From contig JAQGHU010000090.1 in assembly GCA_028291515.1 (NCBI GenBank), positions 62,001 through 126,000 of the forward strand: DNA of 64,000 nucleotides. Reading direction: 5' to 3'. A program made the translations under genes and the position numbers. Each line of letters opens with the position of its first letter. Positions within the stretch are counted from its first letter, which is position 1. This document shows positions 33,176-41,935 of this stretch, piece after piece. Below the pieces are notes generated by a model. The model saw nothing but the letters and a program-made list of their open reading frames with translations, was not told where the DNA came from and did not search any database. The DNA comes from Schlesneria sp. GTDB taxonomy: Bacteria; Planctomycetota; Planctomycetia; Planctomycetales; Planctomycetaceae.

Positions 33176-33253
33176 CTCGCGTGGTGCGGATGCCATCCAC
33201 TCGCGTGACAGTGGTGGTCTCACTCGCGTGGGCGAGATCACGTCGCTCGCGTG
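33176..33253. repeat. Iteron-like array of four CTCGCGTG units
   Basis: CTCGCGTG occurs at 33176, 33200, 33223 and 33246, spaced 24, 23 and 23 bases, with diverged bases between. The even spacing of just over two helical turns suggests a cooperative protein-binding site. It lies 110 bp upstream of the gene at 33363. Confidence 0.5.
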
Positions 33254-33362
33254 CAAAAGAGCCTATTTCGTACGGAAAGCTATACAATTTTGTAGATTGA
33301 CTGTTCCTGTCTCACGCCTAAACTGACCACGGTCTTGGATATCTCTTTTGAAAGGAGTAACC

Positions 33363-33530
33363 ATGTCAGTTGAAGTGAAAAAGATTGGTGAGAAAGCGGA
33401 AGTCACCATCACGAGCGAGGGCAAGACGGTGAGTATCGTGGTCGAATCTGCTCAAGATGCATGGAGGTTGGCGGATGCCATTGAGCAACAGACGACATCC
33501 CTATTCGGCCATCGTCGCAATTGGCCGTGA
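33363..33530 (+). CDS. Small unknown protein (55 aa)
   Basis: AAAGGAG lies just upstream of ATG 33363, which decides this start over an earlier in-frame ATG at 33348. The product (MSVEVKKIGEKAEVTI, then VSIVVESAQDAWRLADAIEQQ) looks like two beta strands and a helix. No family is recognised. It is followed by a perfect inverted repeat at 33548-33573. Confidence 0.55.
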   Translation: MSVEVKKIGEKAEVTITSEGKTVSIVVESAQDAWRLADAIEQQTTSLFGHRRNWP

Positions 33531-33547
33531 ACCCGCGATGAACAGAA

Positions 33548-33573
33548 GAGCCACTCAACGGAATGAGTGGCTC
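33548..33573. terminator. Hairpin between convergent genes
   Basis: GAGCCACTC (33548-33556) and GAGTGGCTC (33565-33573) form a perfect 9-bp stem with an 8-base loop. There is no T run, so termination is plausible but not certain. It separates the plus-strand 55-residue gene from the minus-strand gene at 33577. Confidence 0.5.
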
Positions 33574-33576
33574 GCA

Positions 33577-33816
33577 TCATTCAGGCGGCAGCGAAGAACT
33601 CGCTTGGCACCATTCGTTCATTAGCTTATCGATCTCTTCCGTTGCTGCTTTGGCTAGGCTGGTTTTTGTCAGCAAAACTGATTCGTAGGTGGCCTTCTTC
33701 AAGAGCGATTTGCTAAACCAAATACATGTGACGATCTCGCCATCGATTGCCGACACCAAGAGGTCTGGTCCACCATTCTTGAGCCAAACAATGCCCGCCT
33801 TTTTAAACGCAACCAT
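33577..33816 (-). CDS. YodC/DUF2158-like small protein
   Basis: A 79-residue protein. AFKKAGIVWLKNGGPDLLV, VTCIWFSKSLLKKATYESVLL resemble the DUF2158/YodC pattern (GDVVxLKSGGPxMTV ... V-C-WF ... ), a small beta-sheet protein of unknown role. The first motif lacks the usual aspartate. It may form a two-gene unit with 33363-33530 only by position; they converge. Confidence 0.5.
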   Translation of the reverse strand: MVAFKKAGIVWLKNGGPDLLVSAIDGEIVTCIWFSKSLLKKATYESVLLTKTSLAKAATEEIDKLMNEWCQASSSLPPE

Positions 33817-33976
33817 GAATGAGGCTCCGAGAAGAGAATCGGATTTCGGAACGGTTGATCATCGTAGAATGAAAACGGGCCAGCAGAACATCCCGTTGGC
33901 CCACCTGAAGACTACGAATCAATTGAGCAAAACGAGATTCGAGAGACTTAGGGCACGACCAACAGCCGGAAACGAC

Positions 33977-34009
33977 AAAAGCCTGCCTCAGATTGCGAGG
34001 TGGCTTTTT
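33977..34009. terminator. Bidirectional rho-independent terminator
   Basis: AAAAGCC...GGCTTTT forms a 7-bp outer stem with a further CCTC/GAGG inner stem. The plus strand ends in five T and the minus strand in four T. It lies 120 bp downstream of tRNA-Val (minus strand) and is likely its terminator. Confidence 0.6.
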
Positions 34010-34129
34010 GGGTGGAGATTACTTGGTGAGATCTTATCGGGATTTTGCACGCAGTTTTGCTCGAATCCCTAAGACAATTCCCTAAAGCAGCGTGTTTCCG
34101 TAAACCATTCCTAATTAATGACTTAAAAC

Positions 34130-34202
<73 letters not shown>

Positions 34203-34462
34203 TTGGGCCGGTGATTCGCTGAGCTGAAACCGGCGGAGATCAATTTGTATCGCGTACAGAGGAGCTCGGCAAGGATTTGGTTCGGGTTGTTGGCTGCGTT
34301 GGAATTGCCGGCCTCGTTAAGTTGTGCTGAATATGATGAATCTGCGGTTCAGCGGCAGAGTTAAACAGCAAACGCATCGAGACTTCTTGATCTCTGGTCG
34401 ATCAGTCGATACAAATATGTAGTTGCCCGCCCCCCCAAGCCTTCCCGCCGGAACCTGCCATC

Positions 34463-35830
34463 ATGCGATCTGCCATCGGATGTGATCAGTTTCGCCAATC
34501 ATTGCGAATGAGTCGGCGTGGATTTCTGCAGGCGGGGGCATTGGGATTTGGCGGGTTGTCGTTACCGGGTCTGCTGCAGCGCGAGGCCACTGCGGCGACC
34601 GCGAATCCGGAACGTTCGGTCATCATTCTATGGATGCGCGGCGGGCCCAGTCATATTGATATGTGGGATCCCAAGCCGGACGCCCCCGTCGAATATCGCG
34701 GCGAGTTTGGGACGATGTCGACCTCGGTGCCGGGAATTCAGCTCACGGATATGCTGCCCAAGTCGGCGGCGATCATGGACAAGTGGTCCATCATCCGCAG
34801 TTTGAATCATCACGATGCAGGGCATTCGACCGGCGATCAGATCTGTTTTACCGGGTACAACACCGGACCGAACCCTGACGAGAACGTGCATCCCAGTTGC
34901 GGTTCGATCGTGGCCGAGCAACTCGGGCATCTTTCACCGGATCTCCCGGCGTATGTGATGATCCCCCGAATGCTGCCTGGTGCGGGGTCGGCCTACTTGG
35001 GGGTGGCGAACAAGCCGTTTGAAACATTGGCCGATCCGGCGAATCTGTCGCAACCGTTCAGCGTGCCGAATTTCTCGCTGGCTGACGGACTCGATGTTCA
35101 TCGACTGGGTGATCGACGCGAACTGCTGACGGGACTTGATCGCGTGCAGGAGCAGATTGATCGCTCGGGCCAAATGCGAGCAATCGATCGGTTTACACAG
35201 AAGGCCTGGACGATCCTCAGTTCACCGAAGGCCAGAGCGGCGTTCGATCTGAATGCGGAACCGCAATCGATGCGCGAGCGTTATGGCATGATGCCTGCGT
35301 TTGACCCTGGGGCCTCGAACCGTTGCGGATCACCGGCCTGGAGTCAGCGCATGCTGTTGGCTCGGCGGTTGGTCGAAGCGGGTGTGCGACTGGTCACGGT
35401 CGATCTGCGGTGGTGGGATACTCATGTTAAAGGGTTTGAATCATTGCGGCTGGGTTTCCTGCCGCGGTGGGATCAAGCTTTCACGGCATTGATCGAAGAT
35501 CTCAACGAACGAGGCCTGATCGACAATACGCTGGTCGTGGCCTGGGGCGAATTTGGTCGGACGCCACGCGTGAACAACGATGCCGGTCGAGACCACTATC
35601 CAAACGTCTTCAGCGCAGCCCTGGCAGGCGGCCCTGTTCGTGGCGGTCGAGTCATCGGCGCGTCGGATGCCAAGGGAGCGTTCCCGTTAGCGAATCCCAA
35701 GTCGCCTCAGGATGTGCTGGCGACGATCTACCGTTTCCTGGGTGTTGATACTCAAAAACAGTATCTCGACAATTCGGGACGACCTCATATGGCATTGCCG
35801 TCGGGAACGCCGATCAGCGAGCTCAGCTAG
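34463..35830 (+). CDS. DUF1501 protein with Tat signal (copy 1)
   Basis: A 455-residue exported planctomycete protein. The Tat motif SRRGFLQAGALGFGG lies at residues 17-31. The DUF1501 fold, a sulfatase/alkaline-phosphatase relative, includes ILWMRGGPSHIDMWDPKPD, SLNHHDAGHSTGD, LVTVDLRWWDTH, WGEFGRTP and GRDHYPN. Most family members pair with a DUF1549/DUF1553 gene; none is adjacent here, so this is an orphan copy. Function is not established; hydrolysis of a phosphate or sulfate ester in the periplasm is a guess from the fold. Confidence 0.88.
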   Translation: MRSAIGCDQFRQSLRMSRRGFLQAGALGFGGLSLPGLLQREATAATANPERSVIILWMRGGPSHIDMWDPKPDAPVEYRGEFGTMSTSVPGIQLTDMLPKSAAIMDKWSIIRSLNHHDAGHSTGDQICFTGYNTGPNPDENVHPSCGSIVAEQLGHLSPDLPAYVMIPRMLPGAGSAYLGVANKPFETLADPANLSQPFSVPNFSLADGLDVHRLGDRRELLTGLDRVQEQIDRSGQMRAIDRFTQKAWTILSSPKARAAFDLNAEPQSMRERYGMMPAFDPGASNRCGSPAWSQRMLLARRLVEAGVRLVTVDLRWWDTHVKGFESLRLGFLPRWDQAFTALIEDLNERGLIDNTLVVAWGEFGRTPRVNNDAGRDHYPNVFSAALAGGPVRGGRVIGASDAKGAFPLANPKSPQDVLATIYRFLGVDTQKQYLDNSGRPHMALPSGTPISELS

Positions 35831-36030
35831 ACGATTCGTCGAGAACCGAACAGCGCTGACAATGTCGCGCAAATCGACAAGCGGTGTCAGTAAAATCAAC
35901 TCACGCCGATGCAGCGGGGCGACATCGAGCAGAGTTACGTGCATTGCACCGAAGACGGCTTAACAATTGCTGAAAGTCGTCGTATCGTGTGAGCAACGTC
36001 CGGTCGGCTCCTCTCTGAATCAGGTGCATC

Positions 36031-37161
36031 ATGTCGCGATGGGCTTCTTCGGTTTTGGTATTGATGGCAGGGGTATTCGCCTCGGTAAGTGTTCTCCACG
36101 CTCAGACGGTTGGTCCGAAGCCCGAAGACCTGGCGAAGGCTCGGGAAAAAGCGGTCAACTTCCTGAAGACGAGTCAGGGAAATGACGGGTTCTGGACTTC
36201 GGCAGAATCGCCAGGGGTTTCGGGACTGGTTGTGTATTCGCTCTTGCTGAGTGGTGTGCCAGCATCGGATCCCGTGGTCGACAAGGGATTGAAGCACTTA
36301 GCGACGTTCACGCAGCCGGACGGCGGCATCTATGCTCCTAAAGGCCCTCATGGAAACTATGAGACCTCGATCTGCCTGCTGGCCTTTCATCAGGCCAATC
36401 AAGATGGCAAATACAAAGATGCGATTTCCAAGGCCGAGAAATACCTGCGCAAATTGCAATGGGACGACAGTGAGTCGACGGATGCTTCAGATGTGAAATA
36501 TGGCGGCGCAGGCTATGGCCGCACGGGAGATCGACCCGACTTGTCGAACACCGTCTTTTTCCTGGACGCCTTGCAGGCGGCGGGTGCGACGAAAGACGAC
36601 CCTGCCGTCAAGAAAGCACTCGTGTTTCTGTCTCGTTGTCAGAACCTGGAAACGGAACACAACACGACGAAGTTCTCGTCGCTGATTAACGATGGCGGCT
36701 TCTATTACACACCGGCTGCCGGTGGAAATTCACAAGCGGGAGATGAGGCGAATGGAGGTCTTCGCTCGTACGGCAGCATGACCTATGTGGGCCTGAAGAG
36801 CATGATCTTCGCCGGATTGACGCCTGAAGATGCTCGCGTCAAAGCGGCGTTTGAATGGATTACGAAGCACTACACCGTGGAAGAGAACCCGGGTCTTGGT
36901 CAGCAGGGATATCTGTATTACTCGCAGATGTTCGCCAAGGCGCTGTCAACGATGGATCTGGACACCATCAAGGATGCACAGGGCAAGGCTCACGATTGGC
37001 GAAAAGAAATGGCCGATCACCTGATCGCAACTCAACAAACTAACGGTGCCTGGCTGAACAAGAACGAGCGCTGGATGGAAGGTAATCCCGACCTGGCTAC
37101 GGCGTATGCACTCATCTCGTTGAAGTATTGCGAGGCGAAGGCGACCAAGACGAGCAAGTGA
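36031..37161 (+). CDS. Exported prenyltransferase/squalene-cyclase-fold protein
   Basis: A 376-residue protein with a Sec signal (SSVLVLMAGVFASVSVLHA, cleavage near residue 24). The mature part has repeated units such as AVNFLKTSQGNDGFW, HLATFTQPDGGIY, LFLSRCQN and HLIATQQTNGAW, the alpha/alpha-toroid of terpene cyclases and prenyltransferases. The DxDD and other catalytic motifs of cyclases are absent, so enzymatic cyclisation is unlikely. In planctomycetes such exported proteins are numerous and of unknown role. Confidence 0.8.
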   Translation: MSRWASSVLVLMAGVFASVSVLHAQTVGPKPEDLAKAREKAVNFLKTSQGNDGFWTSAESPGVSGLVVYSLLLSGVPASDPVVDKGLKHLATFTQPDGGIYAPKGPHGNYETSICLLAFHQANQDGKYKDAISKAEKYLRKLQWDDSESTDASDVKYGGAGYGRTGDRPDLSNTVFFLDALQAAGATKDDPAVKKALVFLSRCQNLETEHNTTKFSSLINDGGFYYTPAAGGNSQAGDEANGGLRSYGSMTYVGLKSMIFAGLTPEDARVKAAFEWITKHYTVEENPGLGQQGYLYYSQMFAKALSTMDLDTIKDAQGKAHDWRKEMADHLIATQQTNGAWLNKNERWMEGNPDLATAYALISLKYCEAKATKTSK

Positions 37162-37181
37162 GGGGGGATGCCGGATTGATA

Positions 37182-37213
37182 GTTAGCGCGCGGGCGTCGG
37201 CCCGCGCGCTAAC
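37182..37213. terminator. GC-rich hairpin
   Basis: GTTAGCGCGCGGGC (37182-37195), loop GTCG, and its exact complement to 37213 form a 14-bp perfect stem, starting 20 bp after the prenyltransferase-fold gene's stop. It is a strong candidate terminator without a T tract and may be a genome-wide element. Confidence 0.55.
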
Positions 37214-37385
37214 GTTGTGAAGCAAAGCCGCTGGATTGTCAGCTTCGGACAACCCAGTGCGATTGCTCTCCGCGTGCGGAACGCAAATCGTCGCGGTTGC
37301 CATCGTCACAGCAAAAGTCGCCGGCAATGCTCTGTACCCGTGCAGAGGGGCAGAAGGCATGACCATCACAGTCGAGTAGCATCAG

Positions 37386-37416
37386 CACAGGGTTGTCCGA
37401 AGCGGACAACCCTGTG
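37386..37416. repeat. Palindromic element
   Basis: CACAGGGTTGTCCG (37386-37399), loop AAG, and its complement to 37416 form a 14-bp perfect stem. A diverged partial copy of its GGACAACCC arm occurs near 37245. It lies just downstream of the minus-strand gene at 37452 and may terminate it. Confidence 0.5.
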
Positions 37417-37451
37417 GCATGTCTCTCGTGATAGGACGTGACCCGAAGAGA

Positions 37452-38150
37452 TCAGCCGGTTGGGAACCGGCCTTCCAGCGAAAGTCGGTCTAGGAACTTG
37501 CGAGCGTCCAGGTATTCCTGGGTCCCCAGGTCTCGGATGTGCTTGCGAAGTTCATCCTGCAGGTTCTTGATCCCCTTGACGATCGCGTCTGAAAGTTCGG
37601 AGGTCGTCCCGGTGTGAGCGCGAGCGATAAACATCTGGTCGATTGGCTGGCGCTGATCAACAAAGAAGTCTCGCATCAGCGCTGCTGGCCAGGTGATCTG
37701 GCCCGTCGAAGGGTTAAGGTCGCTGGTAGGGAGTCGCGAAGGAACGTCGGAGTGACTTGCCGTATATTCCTGATAGCGGGCGTTACGAGCGCGCGTGTCT
37801 TCTTTCTGCTGAGCGTGCTCGGCATTCAAGGCTCGCTGCTTCATCAGGTAGACTTCGGTCCATTGCTTCTGATTGTCGATGAATTTGCTGCGAGCATCCT
37901 CGACATTAATCATGGCGGCCGAAGTCATCTGGTTATACATGCCCTGCGAACGAACAACGTCAGCCATGGCCATACCAGCAGCAGAACCGGGTGTCGTGGC
38001 ACCCCCATAACCGTAGCCACCATAACTGCCATAACCGCCATATCCCCCGTAGCCGGGCTGGGGACCGACATACCAGCGAGTTTGAGCCATGGCCGCGCTC
38101 GACGTCAGCGCAACGATCGTCAATGACATCATCAGCACCTTGCGGCTCAT
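37452..38150 (-). CDS. Exported Gly/Tyr-rich protein of unknown function
   Basis: A 232-residue protein with a Sec signal (MSRKVLMMSLTIVALTSSAAMAQ). A Gly-Tyr repeat follows (YGGYGGYGSYGGYGYGG, about residues 33-50), then a helical region rich in Gln, Lys and Arg with QKEDTRARNARYQEY. Such proteins are frequent in planctomycetes and function is not known. The low-complexity part could stick to surface components. No enzyme motif is present. Confidence 0.65.
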   Translation of the reverse strand: MSRKVLMMSLTIVALTSSAAMAQTRWYVGPQPGYGGYGGYGSYGGYGYGGATTPGSAAGMAMADVVRSQGMYNQMTSAAMINVEDARSKFIDNQKQWTEVYLMKQRALNAEHAQQKEDTRARNARYQEYTASHSDVPSRLPTSDLNPSTGQITWPAALMRDFFVDQRQPIDQMFIARAHTGTTSELSDAIVKGIKNLQDELRKHIRDLGTQEYLDARKFLDRLSLEGRFPTG

Positions 38151-38340
38151 CTTCGCTGTCCCTTAGTGATCGTCGGCTGACGGAAAGTTGTGTATGACAG
38201 GCCGTGTGAGTGGCATCTGCGTGGCCTGCTTCGATAGAATCTCGACCACATCTCATTAAATCAAGCGAGAGTGACACTCTCATTTGTATCCAGCGAACAC
38301 CGTGCGTTCAAGCTTTGGCGACCACTCAAGGGGATTTGAC

Positions 38341-40389
38341 ATGGTATGGCGAGGGTCATTGACGGCATTACTGATTACATCGGCCCTCGGCATTGCGGCC
38401 GCTGCGGAACCGACCGTCTCTTCGCTGACGAAGCAACTCGAATCCGGTTCGATGAACGAACAGGTCAGCGCGGCGGAATCGCTGGGAAATATGGGGCCGC
38501 GAGCCGCTTCTGCTGTCCCTCAATTGGTCAAGCTGCTCGGCAATGACGACCTCGGCGTCAAACTTGAAGCCGCCATCGCCCTGGGACGAATCAACTCTGA
38601 AGCGTCCGTGGCTGTCCCCGCCTTGATCGGAGCCTTGTCAGACAACAAGGCTCCTGTCCTGCAACAAAGTGCGATCGAAGCACTGCGACTGTTCGGGACA
38701 GACGCGAAAGCTGCCTTGCCTCAACTCAGAACGCTGCTGGCATCGAATGATCCCGCAGTTTCAATCGGTTCCGCTTTCGCGATCACCTCGATTGGCATCC
38801 ACGAAAAAGCCGACATTGCCGCTGCGATACCCGTTCTTGTGACGGGATTGGCACAACCAGGGGGACTCGGCGCAGAGGCCGCTCAAGGGCTGGTCGCTGC
38901 CGGCCCGATTGCAATTGCGCCACTCCAGACAGCATTGGCAGGCTCCGCCGCGACCGCAAAAATCAACGCGGCTGACGCACTCGGTGCGATCGGGTCCGAT
39001 GCCGCGGGAGCGGTTGACGCGTTGCTTGCCGCAGTGGGGTCAGACAATGACGATGTCAGCTGGCACGCCATGCGGGCATTGGGTGCGATTGGAGCGAAGC
39101 CAAAAGAAGTGGTGGCGGCCTTGGTTGGCAAGTTGAAAAGCGATAAGCCAGCCGTGAGAACTCACGCTGCCGATGCTTTAGGTGATTTGGGCGCAGCGGC
39201 GGCTCCGGCAACGGAAGAGCTGGCGAAGGCCTTAGAAGATAAAGACGGAATCGTGCGACAGAACGCCGCGGCCGCGTTGGGAAACATCGGACCAGACGCG
39301 AAAGCTGCGGTGTCTGCCTTGGCGAAAGCATTGGATGACCCCCATGGTTCCGTGACGGTTGCCGCCGCCAGTGCCCTCGCAGGAATTGGCAAGCCGGCCG
39401 TGCCCGTCTTGATCGAGAAGCTGAAAATCGCCCACTTTCAGCAGTTGGTGACGACCGTTCTCGGGGAGATCGGTCCTGACGCGAGCGATGCTGTCCCGGC
39501 CTTGACTGAAGTTTTGTCATCAAAAGACGCGGAGACCCGTCGTGAAGCGGCCGTCGCTTTGGCCTCCATCGGCCACTCCGCCGCCGCTGCAACGCCAGCT
39601 TTGATCAAGCTGATGGACGAAAAAGGTTTCGCCTTTCGCGGGGCCGCCGCCTATGCACTCGGCAAAATTGGATCCAAGACGGCCACCGAGGCTTTGAAGA
39701 AGTCGCTTGATTCTGACGACCCCATGCTGCGCCTGGCTAGTGTCTGGGCCTTACTGCAGCTTGAACCCGACAACGCTGAGTATGCAAAAATCGCCGTGCC
39801 CCGCTTGGCGGCAGCTCTCTCAGCCGAGCGACCTCGAGTTCGTCGAGAAGCGGCCATCACACTGGGTAAGTTGGGATCAAAATCCTCCGGCGCCGTGAAG
39901 GAACTGCAAAAAGCCCTGGCTGACGAAGTTCCCGATGTCCGCTTGGAAGCGATCATCGCTTTGGCGGAAATTGGAGCGGCCAGCCAACCCGCCGTCCCTG
40001 ATCTGATCGCTCTGGTGAATGGCCCAGATCCAGTCGTTCGTCGCCCCGCCACCTACGCCTTGGGACGGATCGGGGTCGGCGCCAAAGAAGCGGCACCAGC
40101 CATTCATCGGTTGCTGCAGAGTCGCAATCACCATGAACAAACAGTGGCCGCTTGGGCTCTGATTCAGATTGCGCCCGATGCCGCCACGATCCAGACGGCA
40201 ATTCCGCTCATGATCAAGACGCTCCAAGAATCACACCGAGTGGAACTGCGGACCGAGGCTGCTCGTACTTTGGGCCAAATCGGCGCCAGCTCAGCTCCCG
40301 CTCAAGAAGCCTTGAAAGCGGCGGCGGCCAAAGATTCATCAGAGGAAGTTCGCAAGACTGCGGAAGCAGCGTTGAAAGCCAAGAAGTAG
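38341..40389 (+). CDS. Exported HEAT-repeat protein
   Basis: A 682-residue protein. The start is at ATG 38341, preceded by AAGGGG, and begins with a signal peptide (LTALLITSALGIAAAAEP). The remainder is about 17 HEAT repeats of 35 or so residues, with the recurring A-x-AL-G-IG-x-A pattern (AADALGDLGAAAAPA, AAAALGNIGPDAKAA). These form a superhelical binding surface. Ala-rich composition and periodicity extend to the stop. No catalytic domain is seen. It probably acts in the periplasm or cell surface as a protein scaffold (inference). Confidence 0.85.
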   Translation: MVWRGSLTALLITSALGIAAAAEPTVSSLTKQLESGSMNEQVSAAESLGNMGPRAASAVPQLVKLLGNDDLGVKLEAAIALGRINSEASVAVPALIGALSDNKAPVLQQSAIEALRLFGTDAKAALPQLRTLLASNDPAVSIGSAFAITSIGIHEKADIAAAIPVLVTGLAQPGGLGAEAAQGLVAAGPIAIAPLQTALAGSAATAKINAADALGAIGSDAAGAVDALLAAVGSDNDDVSWHAMRALGAIGAKPKEVVAALVGKLKSDKPAVRTHAADALGDLGAAAAPATEELAKALEDKDGIVRQNAAAALGNIGPDAKAAVSALAKALDDPHGSVTVAAASALAGIGKPAVPVLIEKLKIAHFQQLVTTVLGEIGPDASDAVPALTEVLSSKDAETRREAAVALASIGHSAAAATPALIKLMDEKGFAFRGAAAYALGKIGSKTATEALKKSLDSDDPMLRLASVWALLQLEPDNAEYAKIAVPRLAAALSAERPRVRREAAITLGKLGSKSSGAVKELQKALADEVPDVRLEAIIALAEIGAASQPAVPDLIALVNGPDPVVRRPATYALGRIGVGAKEAAPAIHRLLQSRNHHEQTVAAWALIQIAPDAATIQTAIPLMIKTLQESHRVELRTEAARTLGQIGASSAPAQEALKAAAAKDSSEEVRKTAEAALKAKK

Positions 40390-40669
40390 CACCGACTTCC
40401 GATGGGTTTGCCCAAGTCGTCTAATAGAGCACGCACAGGAATCCGACTGAAGCGTCGACCATTCCTGTTGCGTGGCGGTGCCACTACGTTTCAATGCGTT
40501 TGGGGAAGCCTGACATACTTGTCAGGCTGAAAATTCGCGACTCTGAGAATAGCGGGGGTTTTGCTCGGTGGTCGCTTGAATCGCCGAAACCCATCTGGCA
40601 TAGTTCCTCGCCGATCGTGGCTAGACGCCTGCGCTGCGCGCTGTTTTTGAACGCCTACACGAGTGACCA

Positions 40670-41935
40670 ATGAACGGCCCCCTTGCCGTATTGACGCTAG
40701 AAAATTTCCTGTCGAACTTCTTGAAGTTCGCAGGCAACTCGGAAACCGTAGCGCTAATAGCGTTTTTGCTTGCTGCGGTGATCCATGCCAGCCTGCTGCT
40801 TGGACTGTTCGGCGGGCTTCCCGTGTTCTACATCTGGCTGGAGCGAAAAGTCGCCGGTCGTATTCAGGATCGCCTTGGTCCGACACGAGTCGGCGGTAAA
40901 TTCGGCTGGCTGCAGACGATCGCCGACGGAATTAAGTTGATCCAAAAGGAAGACTTGATTCCGAAGGACGCAGATAGTGTCGTCTTCCGAATGGCACCGT
41001 ATCTAGCTGGTATCGCATCATTTGCAGCATTCATGGTCTTGCCTGTTGCTGATGGCTGGATCGGCGTCGCTGCCGAATGCGGGGCATTCCTGATCTTGGC
41101 ACTGATGTCGCTGGAAGTCCTCGGTATCATCCTCGCGGGTTATTCCAGCGGATCGAAGTGGGCGTTGTTTGGGGCCATGCGTGAAGCGGCCCAGATGGTC
41201 AGCTACGAAATTCCGATGGCGATCTGTGCTTTGATTCCGCTGCTGATTGCTGGTTCGCTCAACCTGCAAGTCGTTTCGCACATGCAAACCGGTGGGGTTT
41301 GGAATTGGTTCATCTTCCATGACCCATTCGCCTTCTTCGCGTTTTTCTGTTATTTCACAACCGCAACCGCGAGTGTGAAGCGAGCCCCATTCGACTTGGC
41401 GGAAGCTGAGAGCGAACTGGTGGCGGGATTCCACACCGAATACAGCGGCTTTCGCTGGTCGATCTTCTTTCTGGCTGAATATGCCAGCATGTTCGCGGTC
41501 AGTGGGATCGCCGTGCTGCTGTTCCTAGGTGGATGGGAAACGGGCATCGTGATTCCCGAAGCCATCTTCGGCAGCCTGCGAGGCTGGATGCCGAACACCC
41601 CGGTAGCGGGTTTCAATCTTGGTGGATACATCGCCAATCTGTTGGCTGCTCACGTGTTCGTGATCAAGGCATCGCTGCTGGTGACTCTGCAGATTTGGGT
41701 TCGCTGGACGCTGCCGCGACTGCGAATCGACCAGGTGATGACAACCTGCCTGAAGTATCTGGTGCCAATTAGCTGCTTCTTGTTCCTGGGTGCCGTCTTC
41801 TGGCCGCTGATTGTCACTTCGACTAAAGGTCGCCCTGTACTGTTTGGCCCTCCCGTGAAATCCGTAGCATCCGTGGCCGCACCATCGGCTCCATCATCCA
41901 CCATCGCTCAGAATCGTTCGGAGGTGGCGCGATGA
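40670..41935 (+). CDS. nuoH: NADH-quinone oxidoreductase subunit H
   Basis: A 421-residue membrane subunit of complex I that forms part of the quinone site. Typical motifs include ERKVAGRIQDRLGPTRVGGKFGWLQTIADGIKL, the EIPMAICALIPLL helix, APFDLAEAESELVAGFHTEYSG and RWTLPRLRIDQVM. About eight membrane helices are visible. The C-terminal 40 or so residues are an Ala/Ser/Pro-rich extension. The stop overlaps the nuoJ start (ATGA). Normally nuoI lies between these two genes and is missing here. Confidence 0.97.
   Translation: MNGPLAVLTLENFLSNFLKFAGNSETVALIAFLLAAVIHASLLLGLFGGLPVFYIWLERKVAGRIQDRLGPTRVGGKFGWLQTIADGIKLIQKEDLIPKDADSVVFRMAPYLAGIASFAAFMVLPVADGWIGVAAECGAFLILALMSLEVLGIILAGYSSGSKWALFGAMREAAQMVSYEIPMAICALIPLLIAGSLNLQVVSHMQTGGVWNWFIFHDPFAFFAFFCYFTTATASVKRAPFDLAEAESELVAGFHTEYSGFRWSIFFLAEYASMFAVSGIAVLLFLGGWETGIVIPEAIFGSLRGWMPNTPVAGFNLGGYIANLLAAHVFVIKASLLVTLQIWVRWTLPRLRIDQVMTTCLKYLVPISCFLFLGAVFWPLIVTSTKGRPVLFGPPVKSVASVAAPSAPSSTIAQNRSEVAR

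Noticed and set aside
33200-33253. Possible CRISPR array from the CTCGCGTG units
   Set aside because: Units are only 8 bp, spacers are 15-16 bp and no cas gene is nearby; an iteron-like or operator array fits better.
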